Assembly: GCA_002491195.1 (NCBI GenBank) | Contig: DKVL01000061.1 | Location: 30,731-76,604 of the forward strand | Direction: 5' to 3' | DNA from: Lachnospiraceae bacterium UBA7179 | Lineage (GTDB): Bacteria > Bacillota > Clostridia > Lachnospirales > Lachnospiraceae | DNA length: 45,874 nt | Shown: positions 9,037-17,323 of the stretch, piece by piece | How positions within the stretch are numbered: the stretch's first letter is position 1 | Layout of the letters: the number at the start of each line of letters is the position of its first letter | Program-made: the position numbers and the translations under genes | The notes under the pieces: model-generated | The model's input: the letters and a program-made list of their open reading frames with translations, nothing else | Database searches by the model: none | What the model was told of the DNA's origin: nothing

Positions 9037-9561
9037 TTATACCAGGAAACTGGCGAGAACGACGCTGGCCACAATTCCGGAAAATGTGGACAGGAGTGCT
9101 CCCACGAGCGTCCATCGCGTCTTTGTAACCTTCGCCGCCATAAAATAGACAGACATCGTATAAAAAACTGTCTCCGTGCTGGCAAGTGCAAGCGATGTAG
9201 CAAGTCCCGCAAAAGAATCTGTTCCATATTCCTTAAAGATATCAAGAGCAAGCCCAGTGGCCGCCGATGCCGAAAAAAGTTTCACCACAAAAAGCGATAC
9301 CAGTTCATTGGGAAAACCGTCAGAAAACAGGGCGATCGCGTGCCCGATCAGTCCACCCGCAAATTCCAGAAAACCCGATGCCCGAAGGACACCCACTGCA
9401 ATCATCAACCCGATCAGCGTCGGCACAATCCCAGCCACTGTTTTCATGCCGTCCTTTGCCCCTTTGGTGAAGCTCGCATAGATATCTTTCTTCTGAGACA
9501 ATCCCATCGCAACAATATAGAAAATCAACGCCGGTATCAGCATATTTGATATCCGTGTCAT
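9037..9561 (-). CDS. spmB: spore maturation protein B
   Basis: A 174-residue membrane protein of the SpmB/nucleoside-recognition (Gate) family. It begins MTRISNMLIPALIFY and carries VPTLIGLMIAVGVLRASG, LALASTETVFYTMSVYF and a C-terminal hydrophobic hairpin. In Bacillus the SpmA/SpmB pair is needed for proper dehydration of the spore core. The start at 9561 is chosen because AGGAGTG lies 7 nt upstream; the longer frame to 9657 adds 32 residues that do not fit the family. spmA usually lies directly upstream, but here the upstream side is occupied by a divergent LytTR gene. Confidence 0.85.
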   Translation of the reverse strand: MTRISNMLIPALIFYIVAMGLSQKKDIYASFTKGAKDGMKTVAGIVPTLIGLMIAVGVLRASGFLEFAGGLIGHAIALFSDGFPNELVSLFVVKLFSASAATGLALDIFKEYGTDSFAGLATSLALASTETVFYTMSVYFMAAKVTKTRWTLVGALLSTFSGIVASVVLASFLV

Positions 9562-9633
9562 AGCAGACACTCCTGAAACACTGTATTGTATTAATGTATA
9601 TTCCCAGAAAAATCTATTTATGAACGTATATGA

Positions 9634-9695
9634 AGGAACTGTCCGCAAATCACTCATGACAATTACATGTCACATATAATTTCTGGACAGTTCCT
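9634..9695. promoter_or_regulatory. 11-bp inverted repeat between spmB and the divergent LytTR gene
   Basis: AGGAACTGTCC (9634-9644) and its exact complement GGACAGTTCCT (9685-9695) flank a 40-bp segment that contains a nested TGACA/TGTCA pair (9657-9661 and 9668-9672). It occupies the intergenic space between two divergent genes, where a shared operator would be expected. It could also be a small palindromic repeat. No T-run follows the plus-strand arm except AAAAA. Confidence 0.5.
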
Positions 9696-9710
9696 AAAAA
9701 CGCCTCAAAT

Positions 9711-9726
9711 TAGTACTAATGTACTA
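9711..9726. promoter_or_regulatory. 16-bp dyad upstream of the LytTR regulator gene
   Basis: TAGTAC-TAAT-GTACTA is a perfect dyad 75 bp before the LytTR start codon. LytTR domains usually bind direct repeats, so this may instead be the site of another regulator. The possible -10 TATAAA nearby is not paired with a good -35. Confidence 0.35.
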
Positions 9727-9801
9727 TGCCATATAAATTCTTTTCGGTATATATTAACTTTTGCAACAAATTTCGACTATTATTACCAAGGAGATTATTA
9801 C

Positions 9802-10545
9802 ATGATTAATTTTGCTTTTTGTTACGAGTGCAATGAACAATTAGAGTTCGTAAAAAATGAAATTCTAAAATATTTCCGACAGCGGGAAGTGGAAATCGCT
9901 GTGATGTGCTACCACAATGCCTATGAACTTCAGCGTTGTATTGAATGTAACTGCCCTGATATCCTCTTCTACAACATGGAACGAAACGACAGTCTGATGC
10001 GGAACACCGTTCTGAAAGCCAAACAAGAAAACCAAAGATTGATTTCCATTATCACGAGGGGAGAAGACGATCTTCCACCCGCAGAAGATGTATTGTTAGA
10101 ACCAATGTATATCCTGCCAGACCAAAGCCGGAAATACTTGTGGACCTATGCTGCTTTAGCCTATGAAACAATTCTTGATGATTCTGATTCGTTCTCTTAT
10201 TATGTCAGACCGGAATACTTCCATATCCCTGTAAATGAAATTCGATATTTTGCATCTGAGGGAAGGCGCACCCACGTCGTCAGCGCAAACCGCCGCGATA
10301 CGTTTTATCAAAAACTCGACGCGGTGGAGACACTCCTTAGCCAAAAGAATTGTCAATTCCTGCGCATCCACAAATCCTATCTGGTCAATGTCAGCTGCAT
10401 CTCCGGTTACAGCCGCGATTATGTGAAGCTTTCTACTGGTGAACGGCTGCGCATCAGCAAATATGAATATTACAAATCGCTCAATGACCATCTACAGGAC
10501 TTTAAGAATCTGAAAGCCGGACTTCGTCCACAGTATGCGGAGTAG
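9802..10545 (+). CDS. LytTR-domain transcriptional regulator with degenerate receiver
   Basis: A 247-residue protein, the only clear plus-strand gene of the window. The C-terminal ~100 residues form a LytTR DNA-binding domain (FHIPVNEIRYFASEGRRTHV, then CQFLRIHKSYLVNVSCISGY and LSTGERLRISKYEY). The N-terminal half resembles a receiver domain in length and pattern, but the phosphoacceptor segment reads ILFYNMERN, with no Asp at the expected place, so it is probably not a phosphorylation switch. The start at 9802 has AAGGAG 8 nt upstream; the longer open frame from 9667 runs through the intergenic inverted repeat and is unlikely. Its end is only 13 bp from the convergent pyrD. Targets are unknown. 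Confidence 0.85.
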   Translation: MINFAFCYECNEQLEFVKNEILKYFRQREVEIAVMCYHNAYELQRCIECNCPDILFYNMERNDSLMRNTVLKAKQENQRLISIITRGEDDLPPAEDVLLEPMYILPDQSRKYLWTYAALAYETILDDSDSFSYYVRPEYFHIPVNEIRYFASEGRRTHVVSANRRDTFYQKLDAVETLLSQKNCQFLRIHKSYLVNVSCISGYSRDYVKLSTGERLRISKYEYYKSLNDHLQDFKNLKAGLRPQYAE

Positions 10546-10558
10546 CAACCATTCCTTC

Positions 10559-11470
10559 CTACTGTACTGTTCCGATCAGATCAACCAGATTCTCTATATG
10601 ATACCGCCTCATATAATCTTCGATTCCTTTGATCACTTCAATTGTCGTGCACGGATTGACAAAGTTCATCGCGCCAACTGCAACCCCGGTCGCACCTGCA
10701 AGCATAAACTCAATCGCGTCCTCTGCGTTTGCGATGCCGCCCATGCCAATAACTGGTATCTTTACAGCGTTTGCCACCTGGTACACCATACGCACCGCAA
10801 CTGGCTTGATTGCAGGTCCGGAAAGACCGCCTGTCTTGTTTGCAAGCGCAAAAGTTCTCTTATGAATATCAATTTTCATGCCTGTGATCGTATTGATCAA
10901 TGAAACCGCATCGCTCCCTGCTGCCTCTGCCGCCTTTGCCATCTCGGCAATATCGGTTACATTAGGCGACAGTTTCATGATGATCGGCTGCTTCGCCTTT
11001 GCCTTGACTTCTTTTGTGATGTCATACAGACATTTGGGATCTTGTCCAAAAGCAATTCCGCCGTGCCTGACATTCGGACAGGAAACATTGATCTCCAACA
11101 GATCGACAGGCTGGTCTGCCAGTTTTTCCACAACCTCCACGTAATCTGATACCTCACGCCCGCATACATTGACGATAATCCTCGTGTCATACTGTTTTAA
11201 GAACGGAATATCCCTCTCGATCAACACATCAACGCCGGGATTCTGCAGTCCGATTGCGTTCAGCATCCCCCCGTAAGTCTCCTGCACGCGAGGTGTCGGA
11301 TTTCCCTCCCATGGCACATTGGCAACACCTTTTGTCACAACTGCACCGAGACAGTTCAGATCAACAAATTCAGAGTACTCCATGCCAGAACCAAACGTCC
11401 CTGACGCTGTCATCACAGGATTCTTGAACGTGACACCTGCTATTGTTATCTCTGTATTGAACATATTCAT
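10559..11470 (-). CDS. pyrD: dihydroorotate dehydrogenase class 1B, catalytic subunit
   Basis: A 303-residue FMN enzyme of pyrimidine biosynthesis that oxidises dihydroorotate to orotate. The class 1 pattern is clear: NPVMTASGTFG near the N-terminus, NAIGLQNPG near 71-79, the catalytic Cys131 in INVSCPN, the TITGM segment and the FMN phosphate-binding GMGGI...A...ML.AGA region near the C-terminus. Class 1B enzymes work with a PyrK partner that passes electrons to NAD+, and pyrK lies immediately upstream here (25-bp gap). The other pyr genes are not adjacent. The ATG follows GGGAGG. Confidence 0.97.
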   Translation of the reverse strand: MNMFNTEITIAGVTFKNPVMTASGTFGSGMEYSEFVDLNCLGAVVTKGVANVPWEGNPTPRVQETYGGMLNAIGLQNPGVDVLIERDIPFLKQYDTRIIVNVCGREVSDYVEVVEKLADQPVDLLEINVSCPNVRHGGIAFGQDPKCLYDITKEVKAKAKQPIIMKLSPNVTDIAEMAKAAEAAGSDAVSLINTITGMKIDIHKRTFALANKTGGLSGPAIKPVAVRMVYQVANAVKIPVIGMGGIANAEDAIEFMLAGATGVAVGAMNFVNPCTTIEVIKGIEDYMRRYHIENLVDLIGTVQ

Positions 11471-11495
11471 TTTCCTCCCTGCTGCGCATTATTCC

Positions 11496-12278
11496 CTATA
11501 TTTCCACGTCCTCTGCCAAATAGACTGGTCCATCCGTACAGATGCGCGCATTGTTGACATGAGAGTGATGATCAACTTCTCTTGTCTTCACGACACAGCC
11601 AAGACATGCGCCGACACCGCACGCCATCCGCTCTTCAAGCGAGATATATGCCTCGATTTTCTTTTCCGCAGCATACTTCTTAATCGCACGGAGCATAGGC
11701 ATTGGACCGCAGGCAAAAATAACATCCGCTTCCAGACCTTCTGCCTCAATAACATTCATGACATTTCCTTTTATGCCGACGCTGCCATCCTCCGTCGCTA
11801 TATGAACCGATGCATATTTTGCCAGATCATCCGCCAAAAAGAGGTTCTTATCCCGATAGCCGACAATCGCATCAACAGACGCTGCGTTCTTAACTGCCTT
11901 TGCCAGCGCGAGCATGGGTGGGATTCCGATTCCGCCGCCCATCAGAAAAGCGCGTTTTCCCTCTGCTCTTTCCAGCGGAAAACCATTTCCGAGCGTTCCG
12001 AGGATATCCACGCGGTGGCCGGTCTTGTATCCTGAAAACTCCGCTGTCCCTTTTCCTGCTACACGGTATACGATGCGCAGTCTGTCGTTTGCAGTATCGG
12101 TTTCGCAGATGCTGATCGGCCGCGGCAGGAGCGCCGACTTGTCCTGCGTGTACACGCTGATAAACTGACCTGGCTTCGCCTGTCTGGCAAGTGTTGTGTT
12201 GATCCACATATCGTAGATTCCCGGCGCGATCTGCTGCTGCTTGTAAACCCTGGCGGCTTCTTTTTTTTTCTGTTCCAT
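11496..12278 (-). CDS. pyrK: dihydroorotate dehydrogenase electron transfer subunit
   Basis: A 260-residue iron-sulfur flavoprotein. The FAD-binding part includes LLPRPISIC and RLRIVYRVAGKGT. The NAD-binding part includes FLMGGGIGIPPMLALAK and the IFACGPMPMLRAI segment. The C-terminal 2Fe-2S cluster motif is visible as CGVGACLGC followed by a distant Cys in NNARICTDGPV. It takes electrons from PyrD and reduces NAD+. It precedes pyrD and the two are almost certainly co-transcribed. The gene begins with a Lys/Glu-rich stretch after an AAGGAGAGG ribosome binding site. Confidence 0.95.
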   Translation of the reverse strand: MEQKKKEAARVYKQQQIAPGIYDMWINTTLARQAKPGQFISVYTQDKSALLPRPISICETDTANDRLRIVYRVAGKGTAEFSGYKTGHRVDILGTLGNGFPLERAEGKRAFLMGGGIGIPPMLALAKAVKNAASVDAIVGYRDKNLFLADDLAKYASVHIATEDGSVGIKGNVMNVIEAEGLEADVIFACGPMPMLRAIKKYAAEKKIEAYISLEERMACGVGACLGCVVKTREVDHHSHVNNARICTDGPVYLAEDVEI

Positions 12279-12367
12279 GTCATCCTCTCCTTCCTTTCGA
12301 TCTACATTGCGATATCACTATGATTCTGTAACTCCATTTCTCTATGTTTCTGTCTCTATCATTGCTA

Positions 12368-13153
12368 TTATCCCTGTGTATAGCGCGACAAAAACTGCTT
12401 TGTCCGCTCTTCTCTCGGATTGTCTATAACATCCTTTGGAGCGCCTTGTTCCACAATATATCCATCATCCATAAATATCACGCGGTCTGCGACATCGCGT
12501 GCAAATGCCATCTCGTGCGTCACGATAATCATGGTCGTTTCCTTGTCGGCAAGCTCCCTGATCACCCGCAGGACTTCTCCTGTCAACTCCGGATCCAGCG
12601 CAGAGGTCGGCTCATCGAAGCACAGAATATCGGGTGTAAGCGCCAGAGCGCGTGCGATCGCGACACGCTGGCACTGTCCGCCGGAAAGCTGATGCGGATA
12701 ATTCCCCATCCGATCGCCAAGTCCCATCTGAGTCAGCAGCTCTTTTGCATGTTCTTCGATTGCATGATTGATTTGTTTCTTGCGCTCCTTATAGTCATCA
12801 GCCTCCTTTGCGAGAAGCTGTCCCGCAAGCATTACATTCTGCAGAGCGGTATATTGTGGGAACAGATTAAACGACTGAAATACAAGGCCAAAGTGAAGCC
12901 GCTTCTTCCGGATCTCACGCTCCTTCCCTGTATCCGGATTGCCAGCATCGAACAAGGTCTCCCCATTGACACGAATCACACCTGTATCCGGTTTTTCCAA
13001 AAAATTCAGACAGCGCAGAAGTGTTGTCTTGCCGCTTCCTGAAGAGCCAATAATAGATAACGTCTGCCCTTTTTCCATCGAGAAGCTGATATCTTTCAGC
13101 ACCTGCACTTTCTCAAATGTTTTTTGAATGTGTTCTGCCTCTAATATAGCCAT
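12368..13153 (-). CDS. polar amino-acid ABC transporter ATPase (GlnQ type)
   Basis: A 261-residue ATPase. Walker A is GSSGSGKTT near 36-44, the signature is LSGGQCQRVAIARAL near 158-172 with an unusual Cys after LSGGQ, and Walker B is ILCFDEPTSALDPE. The H-loop is IIVTHEMAFARDVADRVIFMDDG, which is characteristic of the polar amino-acid uptake family. It follows its permease by 18 bp and completes a substrate-binding protein, permease, ATPase operon. No terminator separates it clearly from pyrK, so read-through into pyrKD is possible. Confidence 0.95.
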   Translation of the reverse strand: MAILEAEHIQKTFEKVQVLKDISFSMEKGQTLSIIGSSGSGKTTLLRCLNFLEKPDTGVIRVNGETLFDAGNPDTGKEREIRKKRLHFGLVFQSFNLFPQYTALQNVMLAGQLLAKEADDYKERKKQINHAIEEHAKELLTQMGLGDRMGNYPHQLSGGQCQRVAIARALALTPDILCFDEPTSALDPELTGEVLRVIRELADKETTMIIVTHEMAFARDVADRVIFMDDGYIVEQGAPKDVIDNPREERTKQFLSRYTQG

Positions 13154-13171
13154 GTCTATCCTCCTCTCTGC

Positions 13172-13858
13172 CTACTTAAAATAATCCAGCTTTTTCTCAA
13201 GGCATCCCAGGAGTACTGTCAGGATCCCGTTGCAGATCAGATAATATACAGCAGTAAAGAACAGCGGCCATATAGCGCCCGAGATTCCCTGCGATCCCTT
13301 CATGAATGCCTGTCCTGCCCATATAATTTCCTGCAGGGCGATGATCCGTGCAAGGGAAGTGTCCTTCACCAACGTAATGATCTCATTGGACATTGGCGGA
13401 ACAATCCGCTTGATCATTTGGAGAAGTTTTACTTTGACAAAAATCTGTCTCTTTGTCATACCGAGCACAAGGCCCGCTTCTGTCTGTCCCACAGGGATCG
13501 ACTGAATACCCCCGCGATAAATCTCCGAGAAATAGCATGCGTAATTCAATATAAAGGAAACACTTGCTGCCAGAAAGCGTCCGCTTTCACTGCCACCCCA
13601 TATCGGAGTATGCAGTACAAGTCCCGGAAAATAGTAAATAATCAACAGCTGGATCATAAGCGGTGTGCCGCGTATAATCCACACGAGCACCTTTGAGAAG
13701 TATTTCAGTGGTCTGAAATGAGACATTGAACCAAACGCGATGACCAGACCGAGTGGAAATGCTCCCAGAAGCGTGACAAAAAACAGTTTTAGTGTCTGTA
13801 TAAATCCGATATTTAATGAGTGGATCACAATCGGAAACTGTTCTATAAAAAGCTGCAT
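13172..13858 (-). CDS. amino-acid ABC transporter permease
   Basis: A 228-residue membrane protein of the His/Glu/Gln/Arg/opine permease family. It has about five hydrophobic segments, and the family EAA-type loop is visible as SIPVGQTEAGLVLGMTKRQIFVKV followed by PPMSNEIITLVKDTSLA. It forms the membrane channel with the adjacent ATPase and binding protein. GGAGG lies 7 nt before the ATG, and the gap from the binding-protein gene is 27 bp. Confidence 0.95.
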   Translation of the reverse strand: MQLFIEQFPIVIHSLNIGFIQTLKLFFVTLLGAFPLGLVIAFGSMSHFRPLKYFSKVLVWIIRGTPLMIQLLIIYYFPGLVLHTPIWGGSESGRFLAASVSFILNYACYFSEIYRGGIQSIPVGQTEAGLVLGMTKRQIFVKVKLLQMIKRIVPPMSNEIITLVKDTSLARIIALQEIIWAGQAFMKGSQGISGAIWPLFFTAVYYLICNGILTVLLGCLEKKLDYFK

Positions 13859-13885
13859 ACAAATCCTCCATGCCGCATCCCGATT

Positions 13886-14812
13886 TTACTGTTCTACGAG
13901 AGCAGCCTGAACACCATATTTTTCAGCGATTTCAAGCATGCTGCCATCCTGATAGCTTGCAGTAAAAAAATCGTTCAGGGAAGCAGCGAGGTCAGAGCCT
14001 TTGCGGAATCCAACGCCATATTCCTCATCGTTTAACCCAATTGTGTATGTAAGGTCTGCATATCCCGTACCTTCACCGACCATGGCTGCTGCCATCAGAG
14101 AATCAATGATCGCTGCATCAGAGGTTCCTGCGGCAACCTCCATCAAAGCATCTGACTGTGCTTTGACAGGCGTGTGCGGAAGTTCCAGTGATATCGCCTG
14201 CTGTTCACCGGCACTGCCTGCCTCAACTGCGAAGTTGTACTGGGAAAGGTCTGATTTTTCCTGGAAGTTCTCTGCCTGATCAGACCGTGCAACAATCACC
14301 TGAGCATTATTGCAATATGCCCTGGAACATTCCATAGAACCTGTGACTTCTGGTGTAAGCGTCATACCGTTCCACACACAGTCGATCGTCTTTCCATCCA
14401 GTTCCAAAACCTTATTATCCCAATCAATTTCCACAAATTCAGCAGACACGCCGAGACTCTCTGCAAACGCCCTGGCCATATCAGCGTCAAAACCAATCCA
14501 TGTACCGTCTTCGTCCTTATAATCCATCGGTTCAAAATCCGTGATTCCAACAACGAGTGTTCCTTTGTTCCTGATGTAATCAAGATCGGATGCAGATGCC
14601 TGTAATGCTCCATTATCGGATGCTCCTTCTGCAGCCTGTGTGGATCCGGATGCCTCTCCTTGTTCTGTCTGTACACTGTCTGACGGCGCTGTGGGTGTCG
14701 TATTCCCGCCTGCTGATGCTGCTGGCGCGTCAGAACTGCCACAGCCCGCAAGTGATACAGATAACATCAGGGCCGTCGTAACTGCCATAGCCATTGTCGT
14801 TAATTTTTTCAT
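13886..14812 (-). CDS. amino-acid ABC transporter substrate-binding lipoprotein
   Basis: A lipoprotein of about 308 residues. The signal peptide is MKKLTTMAMAVTTALMLSVSLAGC with a LAGC lipobox, so it is anchored outside the membrane. A low-complexity Ser/Ala/Thr/Gln linker follows (about 28-65), then a type 3 solute-binding domain starting IRNKGTLVVGITDFEPMDYKDEDGTWIGFDADMARAF (shown only as its key parts: GTLVVGI, P-M-Y, FDADMARA) and ending near EIAEKYGV. Ligand class is polar amino acids or cystine by family; the exact ligand is unknown. The start at 14812 has GGAGGG 6 nt upstream; an ATG 8 codons earlier would place that ribosome binding site inside the gene. Confidence 0.93.
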   Translation of the reverse strand: MKKLTTMAMAVTTALMLSVSLAGCGSSDAPAASAGGNTTPTAPSDSVQTEQGEASGSTQAAEGASDNGALQASASDLDYIRNKGTLVVGITDFEPMDYKDEDGTWIGFDADMARAFAESLGVSAEFVEIDWDNKVLELDGKTIDCVWNGMTLTPEVTGSMECSRAYCNNAQVIVARSDQAENFQEKSDLSQYNFAVEAGSAGEQQAISLELPHTPVKAQSDALMEVAAGTSDAAIIDSLMAAAMVGEGTGYADLTYTIGLNDEEYGVGFRKGSDLAASLNDFFTASYQDGSMLEIAEKYGVQAALVEQ

Positions 14813-14849
14813 AAAAACCCTCCATTCTTTTTGCATTTTTCACATCACT

Positions 14850-14878
14850 ATGTTAGCAGTTTAATTGGCTAAAGTCAA
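14850..14878 (-). promoter_or_regulatory. promoter of the amino-acid ABC operon
   Basis: TTGACT (14873-14878) and TAACAT (14850-14855) on the minus strand are 17 bp apart, about 40 bp before the lipoprotein start codon. Confidence 0.6.
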
Positions 14879-14896
14879 GAGGAAGACTCTGGTACT

Positions 14897-14928
14897 CAAA
14901 AAATAAGCGCCATCCCAAAAGATGACGC
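14897..14928 (-). terminator. intrinsic terminator after the transketolase operon
   Basis: On the minus strand GCGTCATC and GATGGCGC pair over 8 bp (one G-T pair) with a TTTTGG loop, followed by TTATTTTTT. It lies about 20 bp after the transketolase C-subunit stop codon and just before the ABC operon promoter. Confidence 0.8.
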
Positions 14929-14948
14929 CCGAATCGTTTCATACTACA

Positions 14949-15890
14949 TTATGCCAAAAATGTCTTTACCTGCTCATATACGCCTTTCGCATCGAGTCTG
15001 TACTTCTCGATCAGCGCCGCCGCAGAACCGGACTCTCCGAATGTATCCTGCATGCCAATCTTGCATACCGGTGCCGGATACGACTTGCAGAGCGCATCAC
15101 ACACCGCGCTTCCCAGTCCGCCAATCACAGAGTGTTCCTCGGCTGTGACAACCTTGCCAGTCTTCTTTGCAGAATTGATAATAATTTCCTCGTCAAGCGG
15201 TTTGATCGTACAGATATTGATCACCTCTGCGCTGATGCCATCCTTCTCGAGCATCTGGGCTGCACCAAGTGCAGAATCCACACAGATACCAGTCGCCACA
15301 ATGGTAACATCTTTACCTTCTCTCACAACCGTACCTTTCCCAATCTCAAACTTGTAATCTGGTCTGTCATTAATAACCGGAACTGCTGCGCGTCCGAAAC
15401 GAATATAAACAGGTCCTTCGTATTCTACTGCCGCACGCACTGCCGCTTTCGCCTCAATATCATCTGCCGGACACATAACAACCATACCAGGAATCGTGCG
15501 CATCAGAGCAATATCCTCATTACACTGATGAGATGCCCCATCCTCTCCCACTGTGATCCCTGCATGTGTTGCACCGATCTTTACATTCAGGTGTGGATAT
15601 CCAATGGAGTTTCTCACCTGCTCAAAGGCACGCCCTGCTGCAAACATCGCAAAAGAACTCATAAACGGTATCTTGCCTGTCAGAGACAATCCGGCTGCGA
15701 TCCCTGTCATATTGCACTCCGCAATACCACAGTCAATATGTCTCTCTGGAAATGCTTTCTTAAACACACCAGTCTTGGTCGCCGCAGCAAGGTCAGCGTC
15801 AAGAACAACCAAATTCGGGTTCTCTTTTCCGATCTCAACGAGAGCATTGCCATAACTCTCTCTTGTTGCTATTTTTTTCACATCTGCCAT
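14949..15890 (-). CDS. transketolase, C-terminal subunit
   Basis: A 313-residue protein matching the pyrimidine-binding and C-terminal domains of transketolase. Visible features are YGNALVEIGKENPNLVVLDADLA, ERHIDCGIAECNMTGIAAGLSLTGK with the catalytic Glu that activates thiamine diphosphate, GVTVGEDGASHQ-like GITVGEDGASHQ, and the C-terminal VVTAEEHSVIGGLGSAV. It must pair with the N-terminal subunit encoded just upstream to move two-carbon ketol units in the pentose phosphate pathway. Split transketolases are common in Clostridia and archaea. The ATG follows AAGGAAGGAG. A double hairpin occupies the 100-bp gap to the upstream subunit. Confidence 0.95.
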   Translation of the reverse strand: MADVKKIATRESYGNALVEIGKENPNLVVLDADLAAATKTGVFKKAFPERHIDCGIAECNMTGIAAGLSLTGKIPFMSSFAMFAAGRAFEQVRNSIGYPHLNVKIGATHAGITVGEDGASHQCNEDIALMRTIPGMVVMCPADDIEAKAAVRAAVEYEGPVYIRFGRAAVPVINDRPDYKFEIGKGTVVREGKDVTIVATGICVDSALGAAQMLEKDGISAEVINICTIKPLDEEIIINSAKKTGKVVTAEEHSVIGGLGSAVCDALCKSYPAPVCKIGMQDTFGESGSAAALIEKYRLDAKGVYEQVKTFLA

Positions 15891-15913
15891 TGATATACTC
15901 CTTCCTTTTTCCC

Positions 15914-15993
15914 GAAGAACGCGCCCTATGCGTTCTTCCTGTGCGAAGAGATTTTCTTAGCGGGCGTACTTTGGCCGCTCAGAAAATCTCTTC
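15914..15993. repeat. two consecutive perfect hairpins between the transketolase subunit genes
   Basis: Hairpin A pairs GAAGAACGC (15914-15922) with GCGTTCTTC (15930-15938). Hairpin B pairs GAAGAGATTTTCT (15945-15957) with AGAAAATCTCTTC (15981-15993), 13 bp without mismatch, and contains an inner AGCGG/CCGCT stem (15959-15963 and 15975-15979). Hairpin B touches the stop codon of the upstream gene. Neither is followed by a T-run on the minus strand. They resemble REP-like intergenic palindromes and could protect or separate the upstream part of the operon mRNA. Confidence 0.75.
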
Positions 15994-16828
15994 ACACTGC
16001 CAACTGCTGTGCAATCTTCTCTAAATCTGCCATAGCAATTGCATACTCCTCATCGTTTGGAGCTTTGCCATGCCAATCCACATTTCCTTCCATGAACGAT
16101 ACGCCCTTACCTTTCAGGGAATGGGCAATAATCGCTGTGGGCATGCCCTTCGTCTCCCTTGCTTCCTTGAACGCTGCGCGAATCTGGTCAAAGTCATGTG
16201 CATCTGCGAGGTTGACCACATGGAAATTAAATGCCTCAAACTTCTTGTCAATCGGATATGGTGAACATACATCCTCAATCTTACCGTCGATCTGCAGACC
16301 ATTATTGTCCACAATCACACAGAGGTTGTCCAGCTTTCTGTGTCCCGCAAACATGGAAGCCTCCCAGACCTGCCCTTCCTCAAGCTCGCCGTCGCCGAGC
16401 AATGTATACACTCTATAGTCAGCGTTTGACATCTTTGCCCCGAGCGCCATACCACATGCTACAGAGATTCCCTGTCCGAGAGAACCAGATGACATATCAA
16501 CACCCGGAACATGCTGCATACAGGGATGTCCCTGCAGATAAGACCCCAGTTTTCTTAAAGTGACCAAATCCTCAACCGGGAAATAGCCACGGTTCGCAAG
16601 CGCCGAATAAAGCCCTGGTGCAGTATGTCCTTTTGACAGAACAAAGCGGTCCCTGTCCGCCTTCTTCGAATCCTTCGGATCGATGTTCATCTCCTCGAAA
16701 TAAAGATATGTAAAGATATCTGCCGCGGATAATGATCCGCCCGGATGCCCTGCCTTCGCGGCATGAACGCCTGTGACGATACCCTTACGAACTTCATTTG
16801 CCTTTCTTTGAAGTTCCAAATTTGTCAT
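15992..16828 (-). CDS. transketolase, N-terminal (thiamine diphosphate binding) subunit
   Basis: A 278-residue protein with the diphosphate-binding domain: AAKAGHPGGSLSAADI near 24-40, RDRFVLSKGHTAPGLYSAL, SLGQGISVACGMALGAK, and the metal/ThDP motif GDGELEEGQVWEA followed by DNNGLQIDG (GDG-N type). It supplies half of the active site shared with the C-terminal subunit. The order N then C in transcription is usual. GGAGG lies 8 nt before the ATG, and a short acidic hypothetical gene ends 21 bp upstream. Confidence 0.95.
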   Translation of the reverse strand: MTNLELQRKANEVRKGIVTGVHAAKAGHPGGSLSAADIFTYLYFEEMNIDPKDSKKADRDRFVLSKGHTAPGLYSALANRGYFPVEDLVTLRKLGSYLQGHPCMQHVPGVDMSSGSLGQGISVACGMALGAKMSNADYRVYTLLGDGELEEGQVWEASMFAGHRKLDNLCVIVDNNGLQIDGKIEDVCSPYPIDKKFEAFNFHVVNLADAHDFDQIRAAFKEARETKGMPTAIIAHSLKGKGVSFMEGNVDWHGKAPNDEEYAIAMADLEKIAQQLAV

Positions 16829-16849
16829 TGCTTATTCCTCCATTTTTAT

Positions 16850-17323
16850 TTATTCTACAACGGTTTCGTACCAAATGATACCTTCTTCTTCCAGGTCTTC
16901 TTCAGACATGCTTTTATATTGCTCCAATTCTTCTTCGCTCAGATCATCCGCATAAACCTTCTTGTCATATACATGCTTTCCCACAATCCCCAAAAGCTCT
17001 CTGATATTCTCCAGATCAGAGGAACCAAACTCCTGGTAACATGTGCTTTCACTCCTGGCGTTAAGTTCATCATAGAAATCTGATACGTACACACTAAACA
17101 TATCCAGGATACCTTCTAATGGATATTGCGAAATATCCGCAGGAGTCTCCCCCTCGCCCAGCTCCGGTTCCTGCTCAAACGTCAGGGATGTACAATACAG
17201 CTCCTCGTGATTCCAACTCTCACCATGATAGTACGGATTCTTACCCTTATAGATATTTTCCTCAACTTTCACATACGCTGAAGTCGCATATTTATCAGCA
17301 TGATATATCTTTATATTTTTCAT
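16850..17323 (-). CDS. acidic protein of unknown function
   Basis: A 157-residue protein I do not recognise. It is acidic, with Glu/Asp-rich stretches (LSEEELEQYKSMSEEDLEEEG) near the C-terminus, about ten Tyr residues and no membrane segment. It begins MKNIKIYHADKYATSAYVKV. GGAGGAGG lies 8 nt before its ATG, and the ATG overlaps the stop of a small upstream frame (TAATG), so translational coupling is likely. It may be co-transcribed with the transketolase subunits, only 21 bp downstream, but no functional link can be claimed. Confidence 0.6.
   Translation of the reverse strand: MKNIKIYHADKYATSAYVKVEENIYKGKNPYYHGESWNHEELYCTSLTFEQEPELGEGETPADISQYPLEGILDMFSVYVSDFYDELNARSESTCYQEFGSSDLENIRELLGIVGKHVYDKKVYADDLSEEELEQYKSMSEEDLEEEGIIWYETVVE

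Noticed and set aside
14922..15893. 323-codon plus-strand frame opposite the transketolase C-subunit gene
   Set aside because: It is a shadow of the real gene: the sequence is rich in Cys, His and Arg, has no recognisable motif and no ribosome binding site, whereas the minus strand has the transketolase motifs.
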